This document shows positions 24,767-32,300 of a stretch of DNA of 35,914 nucleotides, in pieces. A program made the position numbers and the translations under genes. The notes under the pieces are model-generated. The model made no database searches, was not told the DNA's origin, and saw only the letters and a list, made by a program, of their open reading frames with translations. How positions within the stretch are numbered: the stretch's first letter is position 1; each line of letters opens with the position of its first letter. The DNA comes from Bacteroidales bacterium (GTDB lineage Bacteria; Bacteroidota; Bacteroidia; Bacteroidales; UBA932): assembly GCA_017631435.1 (NCBI GenBank), contig JAGBTG010000042.1, forward strand, positions 80,028 to 115,941, written 5' to 3'.

Positions 24767-26116
24767 TTATAGTGTAAGTGGCAAGTTCCTGTAGTGGTCC
24801 AGTATCTTCTGCTGGAAAATATACTGGTACTTGCATTGTATGTATTCAGATTCTGCCTTGAGAAGGTTGGCTTTTGCTACAGAGTAGTCTGTGGCACCAA
24901 CCATTCCAAGATTGAATTTCTCTTCAGTCTGGGAAAAGGATTCCTTGGCAGCCTCTTTATTGGCCTGAGCTGCCTTCAGCTTTTCGTAACTTCCTTGAGC
25001 CTCATTATATGCAAGCCTTATCTGCTTTTCCAGCTGCTGGCCTGCCATGTCAACTCCAATTTCAGATTTTACCACATTTGCCCTGGCATTGCGGATTGAG
25101 ATGCTGTTTCTCCAGTTGTTGAAGATTGGAATGCTCAGGCTTAACCCCACAGAAGGGTTGCGGTTGTTGTTGAACTGGGTGAAGAATGCAGAGTTCTGGC
25201 TGTCGCTGTAGTAAGTTCCGTATCCTGCACTCAGCGAGAGGGTAGGGAGTGCTGCCCCTTTCTGTATCTTGTGCTGGAGCCTGCTTTGCTCCAATGCCAG
25301 TTCCGCTTTCCTTATATTCGGATGGTTGGAGGCGGCCTCTACAGTTTCCTGCAGGGTGGCTGCAAGGCAGGCAGCGTCAGAGTCTGTCTCTTGTGGAATC
25401 TCTATTTCAAATGATGCCGAATCCGGCAGGTTGAGCATCTGTGCCAGTTCAAGCAGTGCGGTGGAGGTGTTGTTGCGGGCAGTGGCCAGCTGCACGTTTC
25501 CGTTGGCCAGTTGGGATTTCATCTCAAGCAGTGCGCTGTAGGGCTGGCTTCCTGAGTTTACAAGATCCTCAGTCTTCCTTACCTGTGCCTGCAGGCTATT
25601 GAAGTTTGCATCTGCACTTTTCTCCATCTCCATGTTGAGGAGTACCTGCAGGTAGCCTCTGGCTATTGAAATGGAAATTTCATCCTCCAGAGCCTCAATG
25701 TTCACATTGGCAATCTCCAGTTGCTTGAAACTGCTTTTGAGGGTATTGAGCTTGCGCATTCCCTCAAAGAGAGGAACTGATGCCGAAAGGTTCATTGATG
25801 AACTCTGCGACAGTTTGTTCTCTACAATTTCAAGATCGTTGAGGTTTACCGAGCGGCCCCAGCTCATGTTGTGCCCCATGGAGGCATTTACAGAGGGGAG
25901 ATACTCCATCTTTGAACCGGTTACATTGTTGCGGGCAATCTCAATGTCCTGCTGCATCTGCCGTATCTGCAGATTATGTTCCCTCGCATATGAAATGCAT
26001 TTCTCCAAAGACCATTTTTCTGCTGGTTTTCCCGTTTCCTGGGCCATTGAGAGGTATGGCAGCAGCAAGGCTGCAAGCGCAAGGGCGCACAAATGTTTCC
26101 GGTATCCTGTATACAT
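24767..26116 (-). CDS. TolC-family outer membrane efflux channel
   Basis: This 449-residue protein forms the outer-membrane duct for type I export or efflux. It has a cleavable signal peptide with a likely cut after Ala25 (LSMA|QETG). Two TolC repeats are visible: WSLEKCISYAREHNLQIRQM with AGYGTYYSD in the middle, and long helices rich in Gln/Glu/Asn (about 150-230 and 350-430) that build the periplasmic tunnel. It lies 91 nt after the second peptide gene, with a strong hairpin in between. A TAACTTTG box (26121-26128) is only 4 nt before the ATG, so either it is chance or the transcript is leaderless. Confidence 0.94.
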   Translation of the reverse strand: MYTGYRKHLCALALAALLLPYLSMAQETGKPAEKWSLEKCISYAREHNLQIRQMQQDIEIARNNVTGSKMEYLPSVNASMGHNMSWGRSVNLNDLEIVENKLSQSSSMNLSASVPLFEGMRKLNTLKSSFKQLEIANVNIEALEDEISISIARGYLQVLLNMEMEKSADANFNSLQAQVRKTEDLVNSGSQPYSALLEMKSQLANGNVQLATARNNTSTALLELAQMLNLPDSASFEIEIPQETDSDAACLAATLQETVEAASNHPNIRKAELALEQSRLQHKIQKGAALPTLSLSAGYGTYYSDSQNSAFFTQFNNNRNPSVGLSLSIPIFNNWRNSISIRNARANVVKSEIGVDMAGQQLEKQIRLAYNEAQGSYEKLKAAQANKEAAKESFSQTEEKFNLGMVGATDYSVAKANLLKAESEYIQCKYQYIFQQKILDHYRNLPLTL

Positions 26117-26143
26117 ATTGCAAAGTTAAACAAATATTGAAAA

Positions 26144-26196
26144 GGAGGGGCAAGGGATGCCAAAATGTTGCGGTGTAAACAGCTCCTTGCCCCTCC
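26144..26196 (-). terminator. 12-bp hairpin between the peptide genes and tolC-like gene
   Basis: GGAGGGGCAAGG and CCTTGCCCCTCC are perfect 12-bp arms around a 29-nt loop. On the minus strand the stem is followed by TTTTCAATATTTG, like a terminator; on the plus strand no T-run follows. It lies 11 nt past the peptide B stop and 27 nt before the tolC-like start. It may end the exporter/peptide transcript or reduce read-through into tolC. Confidence 0.65.
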
Positions 26197-26207
26197 ATAT
26201 TAGCCGG

Positions 26208-26381
26208 TTACAGTGTTCCAGGAGAGGTCAGCATCCTCTTCATTCTTGAGGCCAGCCAAATCATCTTGGCAATTGACCCTATGCACTCGGCAATGAATTC
26301 CACAACTTTTGCAGTTGCCTCATCCTTTCCACCAAACACCAAAGCTGCGGCTTTGGAATCAATTTCAATAAAAGCGTTCAT
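26208..26381 (-). CDS. Double-glycine leader peptide B (candidate secreted peptide)
   Basis: This 57-residue precursor is read directly from the sequence. The leader MNAFIEIDSKAAALVFGG ends in Gly17-Gly18, with Val at -4 and Ile at -12 in the usual hydrophobic positions and Ala where Leu is common at -7. Cleavage would release a 39-residue peptide starting KDEATAK and ending SPGTL, with a predicted amphipathic helix (Val26, Phe29, Cys33, Ile37, Ile41, Ala44), one cysteine (Cys33), one Trp and net charge about +2. It has an excellent ribosome binding site and starts 12 nt after the peptide A stop codon. No known bacteriocin family was recognised. It lies in the C39 exporter cassette, which predicts processing and export by that transporter. 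Confidence 0.75.
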   Translation of the reverse strand: MNAFIEIDSKAAALVFGGKDEATAKVVEFIAECIGSIAKMIWLASRMKRMLTSPGTL

Positions 26382-26384
26382 GGT

Positions 26385-26393
26385 TACCTCCTT
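26385..26393 (-). promoter_or_regulatory. Strong Shine-Dalgarno site for peptide B
   Basis: The minus strand reads AAGGAGGTA directly after the peptide A stop codon (TGA) and ends 3 nt before the peptide B ATG. So strong a site is unusual in Bacteroidetes, where most genes lack one, and it supports the 57-codon gene as really translated. Confidence 0.75.
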
Positions 26394-26555
26394 TCAAAAT
26401 CTGTTCCACCCTTTTTTCAAACCACGGATAATCTCATCCTTGTACTCTTTCAGGAATCTTAGGGCCCTGTCAATGCATTCTCCAAGGTTAAATTCATACA
26501 CTACAGCGGTTCCGCCCCTGATTTCCCGAAGTTCCTTTTCAAAACATCTTTCCAT
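26394..26555 (-). CDS. Double-glycine leader peptide A (candidate secreted peptide)
   Basis: This 53-residue precursor is read directly from the sequence. The leader MERCFEKELREIRGG fits the classical C39 signal closely: Glu at -8, Leu at -7, Ile at -4 and Gly-Gly at -2/-1. An in-frame stop lies three codons upstream of the ATG, so this start is fixed. The 38-residue product begins TAVVYEFNLGEC and ends KKGWNRF. It should form an amphipathic helix (Ile28, Leu32, Leu35, Ile42, Leu46, Trp50, Phe53), with one cysteine (Cys27) and net charge about +2. It lies 60 nt after the exporter gene. No named family was recognised; bacteriocin, signalling or other roles are all possible. Confidence 0.78.
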   Translation of the reverse strand: MERCFEKELREIRGGTAVVYEFNLGECIDRALRFLKEYKDEIIRGLKKGWNRF

Positions 26556-26615
26556 AATACTTCAAATTAAATCCCTACCGATCAGTGCTGCGTAGGTTAC
26601 CACTTTGAGCCAGCT

Positions 26616-28715
26616 CTATTTCAATTGTACAACGTTGTCTGCAATGACGGCGCCATCCCTTTTGTGGGAAACGGCAATTATTGTCTTGCCGCACTCCCTC
26701 AAGCGGTGTATGCACCTGGCCGCACACTCCTCACTTTCATGGTCCATTGAGGAGGTAGCCTCATCAAAAATGTATATCCTGGGGTCTTTGTAGAGGGCCC
26801 GTGCAATCCCAATTTTCTGGCATTCTCCTCCCGACAGTCCCATTCCTCCGTTCCCCGCATTGGTAAGGAGCCCCTGAGGAAATCTGGAAATCATCTCCTC
26901 CATTTTCAGTTCCCTGCATATTCCAAGGATCTTCTCCATGTCGGGATCCTCTTTCCCGAGAGTTATGTTCTCCAGAATTGATGTGTTGAGGATGGCAGGG
27001 CGCTGGTCTACATAGGCAACCATATCCCTCCATTCACTCGGGTTGAACTGGGAAATGCTGATTCCCCCATAACTGATGGTCCCCTCCAGCAAGGGATAGT
27101 CGCCCATTATGAGTTTGAGCAGGGTGCTTTTGCCCCGTCCGCTCTCTGCATCAATCCGGGTAATCTTACCCTGTTCAATAACCATGGATGTGCCGTCAAA
27201 CAGTATCTCCCTTCCGGGATACCTGAATTTGATGGAATCAACGGCTATATCCCCTTCAATCCCTTTGGGAGAGATCTTTTCCTTCCCATCCCCCTCATCT
27301 TTTAAGGAGAGTATTTCATAGATTCTCTTTCCTGCTACCGAGGCTTTGGCCATGGCATTTACAGAAGATGTCATATCATCCAGCGGAACAGTGAAGAAAG
27401 AGCACAGCGAGTAGAATCCCACCAGTTGCCCGAGTGTTATCTCTCCCCTGAATACGTAGAACGTTCCAACGGTGAGGACAAGGCATACCAGCATCCTGGA
27501 TACCCCCTGTACCGCAGTTTCAAACAGGTTTGCCGCACCTGCCGATTTCTGCAATGCAGATGAGAGGACTGCATATCCTGATTCCAGTCTTCTTGTGGCA
27601 AATTCACCGGCATTGTAGTGCCTGAGCACTCCGGCTGCATCAACACCTTCCAGCAGGGCACTCTCAAAATCGGCACTGGCCTTGGCCAGGTTCTTGCCCA
27701 ATTTCCTGTTTATTCTTCCCGACAGCCTGTACAGAACCCAGTATGCCGGAATGAAGCACAGTACCATGGCTGCCAGGCGGATATTGTATCCCACCATTAC
27801 TGCAACTGCTGCGGCAATGGTGAAAGCGCCGGTAACCATCCCTATAATCCCGGTTGTTATGAATGAGCGTACAAGGTGTATGTCATCACTGCGGGAGGAG
27901 ATGTCTCCAGCAGTGTGGCTGCTGAAGAAGGCAGGAGGAAGCCTGAACAGCTTTCCTGTGTATGCTGCCAACATGGTATATTCAATCTTTATGCTGCTTC
28001 TGATTATATATTTTGTGGCACTGTATCCGACAAACAGCGACAGGAGCATGAGCAGGCATACGGCGGGGCATGCAACTGCCATGAGTCCTGGATCCCCTTT
28101 GGGTACAACCACATCTATGATCTGTTGGAGCAGCAGGGTAGTGGCCATGGCGGTACAGATGCATATTATGGTGCCGCACAGGGCAATTAGAATCTCCTTC
28201 ATGTTCCCCCTGAAAAGGGCAAGAAGGAACTCCCTGTAGCCGCCTGCGCCTGTATCTGAGGGGAGGTTGGCCGACGGTACAATCCTTATGATATACCCGC
28301 TCCACATGTTGCAGAACTCCTCAGCCGGGATCTTCTTCATATCCCCCTCAGCCGGGTCCATAACCTTCACATGTTTGCGTGAAATTCCATATATCACCAC
28401 ATAGTGCAGGTATCCCTGGTGGTCCTTTATGTGTGCTATGGCTGGGAGGGTGAATTCTCCAAGGGTGTGGATATGTTTCTCCTTGGATTTGTAGCAGTTG
28501 GCCTCAAATCCGAGTGATGAGGCTGCATCAAGGATTCCCTGCAGGGATATTCCGTCGGGAGTACAGCCACATAAAATTCTTGTGTGGGCAAGGGAGAGCT
28601 GTACCCCGTAGTAGGCTGCCACGGAGGCCAGGCAGGCTGCCCCGCAGTCATACTTGTAGTGCTGTCTGATTTTTGTCTTCCCCTCAAGAAGCAAGTGCTG
28701 TGCGAACGTCTCCAT
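26616..28715 (-). CDS. Peptidase-containing ABC exporter (C39 peptidase, PCAT)
   Basis: PCATs cut double-glycine leaders and export the released peptide across the inner membrane. The N-terminal C39 domain (about residues 1-150) is complete: oxyanion Gln18, catalytic Cys24 in YDCGAACLAS, His104 in LHYVVIYG and Asp120 in VMDPAEG. Six TM helices fill about 160-450. The nucleotide-binding domain has Walker A AESGRGKST (523-531, with Ala where the first Gly is usual), Q-loop Gln571, signature LSGGE (627-631), Walker B IYIFDE (647-652) and H-loop His684. The 699-residue length is normal. It has its own putative promoter upstream and is followed by the two double-glycine peptide genes. Confidence 0.96.
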   Translation of the reverse strand: METFAQHLLLEGKTKIRQHYKYDCGAACLASVAAYYGVQLSLAHTRILCGCTPDGISLQGILDAASSLGFEANCYKSKEKHIHTLGEFTLPAIAHIKDHQGYLHYVVIYGISRKHVKVMDPAEGDMKKIPAEEFCNMWSGYIIRIVPSANLPSDTGAGGYREFLLALFRGNMKEILIALCGTIICICTAMATTLLLQQIIDVVVPKGDPGLMAVACPAVCLLMLLSLFVGYSATKYIIRSSIKIEYTMLAAYTGKLFRLPPAFFSSHTAGDISSRSDDIHLVRSFITTGIIGMVTGAFTIAAAVAVMVGYNIRLAAMVLCFIPAYWVLYRLSGRINRKLGKNLAKASADFESALLEGVDAAGVLRHYNAGEFATRRLESGYAVLSSALQKSAGAANLFETAVQGVSRMLVCLVLTVGTFYVFRGEITLGQLVGFYSLCSFFTVPLDDMTSSVNAMAKASVAGKRIYEILSLKDEGDGKEKISPKGIEGDIAVDSIKFRYPGREILFDGTSMVIEQGKITRIDAESGRGKSTLLKLIMGDYPLLEGTISYGGISISQFNPSEWRDMVAYVDQRPAILNTSILENITLGKEDPDMEKILGICRELKMEEMISRFPQGLLTNAGNGGMGLSGGECQKIGIARALYKDPRIYIFDEATSSMDHESEECAARCIHRLRECGKTIIAVSHKRDGAVIADNVVQLK

Positions 28716-28731
28716 ACCTGAACCTTTTTTG

Positions 28732-28763
28732 CAAAGGTGGGAAGGGCTGGAGATTTATGCCAA
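28732..28763 (-). promoter_or_regulatory. Putative promoter of the exporter/peptide cassette
   Basis: On the minus strand, CACCTTTG (28732-28739) matches the -7 element TAnnTTTG with one change, and TTGG (28760-28763) matches the -33 TTTG with one change, at a spacing of 20 nt. It lies 16 nt before the exporter ATG. Read-through from cvpA is the alternative source of transcription. Confidence 0.4.
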
Positions 28764-28768
28764 CTTTT

Positions 28769-28783
28769 GAGTAAAATTTACTC
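28769..28783. promoter_or_regulatory. Palindrome upstream of the exporter promoter
   Basis: GAGTAAAATTTACTC has perfect 7-bp arms around one base, placed 5 nt upstream of the putative -33 element. It is a candidate operator site; no regulator gene is adjacent. Confidence 0.3.
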
Positions 28784-28795
28784 CAAGAATTTTTT

Positions 28796-29290
28796 TTAAG
28801 AAAAGATTTTATGCAAAAAAGGGAAAAAATCCTGCGTGAAATGCATCAGGAAGCCATATCCCTTTGATGAGGCAAGCAGTTCCTGAGGTATTATCTTTAA
28901 TGTGCCGTTGAGGTAATTTACAATGTATGCCACAATTCCAAGGATGATGATGGCCTTGAGCGCCCCAAACAGCAGGCCCAGGATGCGGTTCAGCCAGCCC
29001 AGCATTGAGAGTTTGATGAGCCCTTCAAGTACTTTGCCCATGATTTGGGCAAGGATGAGGACAAGGATGAAAATTACAATGAACATTATTATGTGCAGGG
29101 TGTTCTGGGTAATATCCAGGTTGACCCACCCAGAGACCTTTCCGGTAAGGAATCCTGTGAACTTGAATGCACACCAGGTGCCCAGAAGTATGGCGGCAAT
29201 GCTCACGAACTGATTGATGAATCCCTTGAAGATTCCCATGATTCCAGCTATTGCAATGAGGGCAATGATGATGATGTCAAGTGTTTCCAT
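28796..29290 (-). CDS. CvpA family membrane protein
   Basis: CvpA-family proteins are small inner-membrane proteins first linked to colicin V production in E. coli and now often linked to envelope stress tolerance. This 164-residue protein has four hydrophobic segments (about residues 5-20, 25-45, 65-85 and 105-130) and the family pattern LDIIIIALIAIAGIMGIFKGF at the N-terminus. It diverges from ileS with an 80-bp gap and is 80 nt upstream of the C39 exporter. Being next to a peptide exporter may be chance, since cvpA is a common core gene. Confidence 0.88.
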   Translation of the reverse strand: METLDIIIIALIAIAGIMGIFKGFINQFVSIAAILLGTWCAFKFTGFLTGKVSGWVNLDITQNTLHIIMFIVIFILVLILAQIMGKVLEGLIKLSMLGWLNRILGLLFGALKAIIILGIVAYIVNYLNGTLKIIPQELLASSKGYGFLMHFTQDFFPFLHKIFS

Positions 29291-29313
29291 ATTTGTCAGA
29301 TATTAAATTTCTT

Positions 29314-29321
29314 CAAATGTA
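29314..29321 (-). promoter_or_regulatory. -7 box for cvpA
   Basis: The minus strand reads TACATTTG, a full match to TAnnTTTG, 23 nt before the cvpA ATG. No clear -33 TTTG was seen at the expected spacing. Confidence 0.5.
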
Positions 29322-29333
29322 ACCAATAAATGT

Positions 29334-29341
29334 TATCTTTG
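29334..29341 (+). promoter_or_regulatory. -7 box for ileS
   Basis: TATCTTTG is a full match to TAnnTTTG, 29 nt before the ileS ATG. The -33 region is weak. No T-box or other leader structure was seen in the short leader. Confidence 0.5.
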
Positions 29342-29370
29342 CGGATTAAAATTTAAAAATTATCTCAAAA

Positions 29371-32300
29371 ATGGGTTTCGCTGAATATAAAAATCTTGAT
29401 TTAGTAGAGATTAACCGCAGTGTTCTTGAGAAATGGAAAGCAGAACAGTGCTTTGAAAATAGCCTTAAGGCAAGAGAGGGAGCAAAGAAATTCGTGTTCT
29501 TTGAGGGACCTCCTTCTGCAAACGGTATGCCTGGTATCCACCACGTGATGGCCAGGGCAATCAAAGATGCGTTCTGCCGTTTCAAGACACAGAGCGGATA
29601 TCTTGTGCAGAGAAAGGCAGGATGGGATACACACGGCCTTCCTGTTGAGCTTGGCGTTGAGAAGATGTTGGGCATTACTAAAGAAGATATCGGGAAGAAG
29701 ATTACTGTAGACGAATATAATGATGCCTGCCGCAAGGAGGTGATGAAATATACCAAGGAGTGGGTTGCCCTTACCGAGAGGATTGGTTATTGGGTGGATA
29801 TGGACAATCCTTACATTACTTATGACAACAAGTATATTGAGACTCTTTGGCATCTTTTGAAGGATATCTACGGAAAGGGCCTTCTATATAAAGGTTATAC
29901 AATCCAGCCTTATTCGCCTGCTGCAGGTACAGGCTTGAGCTCGCACGAGCTTAACCAGCCAGGTTGCTACCGCGATGTTAAGGATACAACTGTTGTAGGA
30001 CAGTTCAAGATAAAGAATCCTAAGGCGGAGATGGCGCAGTGGGGTACACCTTATTTCCTTGCATGGACAACAACTCCATGGACTTTGCCTTCTAATGTGG
30101 CTCTTTGTGTGGGTCCTAAGATTGAGTACGTTGCTGTACAGACATACAACTCATATACAGGTGAGAAGATGACAGCCGTTCTTGCAAAGAACCTTCTATA
30201 TTCACACTTCAACAGGAAAGCAGAGGAGATTGCACTTGAGGATTACAAGCCTGGTGACAAGCTTGTTCCGTTCAAGGTGGTTGCAGAGTACATGGGACCG
30301 GATTTGGTTGGCATGGAGTATGAGCAGCTTATCCCTTGGGTGAAACCTGTTTCAGTTGATGCAGACGGCAAATGGAGCGATGCTTCAGACAAGGCGTTCC
30401 GCATCATTCCTGGTGATTATGTAACTACAGAGGACGGTACCGGTATCGTTCACATTGCACCTACTTTTGGTGCTGACGATGCTTTTGTGGCAAAGGCTGC
30501 AGGTATCCCTTCTTTGTTCATGATAAACAAACTTGGCGAAACCCGCCCAATGGTTGACTTTACCGGCAAGTTCTACTTGATGGAGGAGCTTGATGAGGAG
30601 TTTGTAAAGACTTGTGTAAATGTTGAGCTTTACAAGGAGTACCAGGGCAGATGGGTTAAGAATGCCTACGATCCGCAGTTCACTGTAAACAATGTGTTTG
30701 ATGAGAAAGCTGCGGCTGCAGCTGAGAACTTGGATATCTTCATCTGTCTTATGATGAAAGGTGCCAACAAGGCATTCAAGATTGAGAAGCATACCCATAA
30801 CTACCCTCACTGCTGGAGAACCGACAAGCCGGTGTTGTATTATCCGTTGGATTCATGGTTCATCAGAACCACTGCTGTGCAGGATGAGCTTATTGCATTG
30901 AACAAGACCATCAACTGGAAACCTGAGAGCACCGGTACAGGCCGTTTTGGCAAATGGCTGGAGAACCTTCAGGACTGGAACCTTTCACGTAGCCGCTATT
31001 GGGGTACACCTCTTCCTATCTGGAGAACAGAGGACAAGAAGGAGGAGAAGTGCATAGGTTCTGCTCAGGAGCTTTACAATGAGCTTGAGAAATCTGTTGC
31101 TGCAGGCTTTATGGCTTCAAACCCATTGAAAGACAAAGGTTTTGTACCAGGAGACTTTTCTAAGGAGAACTATAATAAGATTGACCTTCACAGACCGTAT
31201 GTAGACGGCTATATCCTTGTTTCAGAGAGCGGACAGCCTATGAAGAGGGAGCTTGACCTTATAGATGTATGGTTTGATTCGGGTGCAATGCCATTTGCAC
31301 AGGAGGGCTTGGAGAACCTTGGCAAGGAGCAGTTTGGCCAGACCGCAGACTTTATTGCTGAGGGTGTTGACCAGACACGCGGATGGTTCTTTACACTTCA
31401 CGCAATCTCTACAATGGTGAACAAACGCATTGCATACAAGACAGTGCTTTCAAACGGTCTTGTGCTTGATAAGGTAGGCAACAAGATGAGTAAGAGACTT
31501 GGCAATGCCGTTGATCCGTTCAAGGCATTGGACGAGTACGGTGCAGACTCATTGAGATGGTATATGCTTACCAATGCACAGCCTTGGGACAACCTCAAGT
31601 TTGATTTTGCAGGTGTTGATGAGGTTAAGAGAAAATTCTTTGGAACCCTTTACAATACATACTCATTCTTTGCGTTGTATGCAAATGTGGACGGATTTGA
31701 CAACAAGGCTCCACAGGTACCTGTAGAGAACCGTCCTGAGATTGACCGATGGATCATCTCTTATCTCAATACTTTGGTTAAAGAGGTTAAGGCATGTTAT
31801 GAGGATTATGATGTAACAACTGCCGGCAGAAAGATTCAGGACTTTGTTTGCGACCATTTGAGCAACTGGTACGTACGTCTTAACAGAAAACGTTTCTGGG
31901 GCGGTTCAATGACAGAGGACAAGCTTGCAGCTTACCAGACATTGTACTCTTGCCTTGAGACAGTGGCTGTGCTTGCTGCACCTATTGCTCCATTCTTCAT
32001 GGAGAGACTGTTCCTTGATTTGAACGCAGTTTCAGGTATGCATTCAGAGAACTCTGTACACCTTGTGCTTATGCCTGAGGTTGAGGAGAAATATATTGAC
32101 AAGGATCTTGAGGAGAGAATGGCTCTTGCACAGTTGAGCACCTCAATGGTACTTGCACTGAGAAAGAAAGTGAACATTAAGGTAAGACAGCCTCTTGCCA
32201 AAATCATAATCCCTGTACTTGATCCTAAAATCCAGGAGCAGCTTGAGAAGGTGAAGAACCTTGTCTTGAACGAGATCAACGTTAAGGAGGTTGAGTTCAT

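Noticed and set aside
24753-24836. Upstream extension of the adaptor protein
   Set aside because: It overlaps the tolC-like gene and lacks a signal; the ATG at 24752 places the basic residues and TM anchor at the N-terminus as expected.
26121-26128. TAACTTTG promoter box for the tolC-like gene
   Set aside because: It is only 4 nt from the ATG, so a normal transcript start would fall on or after the start codon; kept as a remark only.
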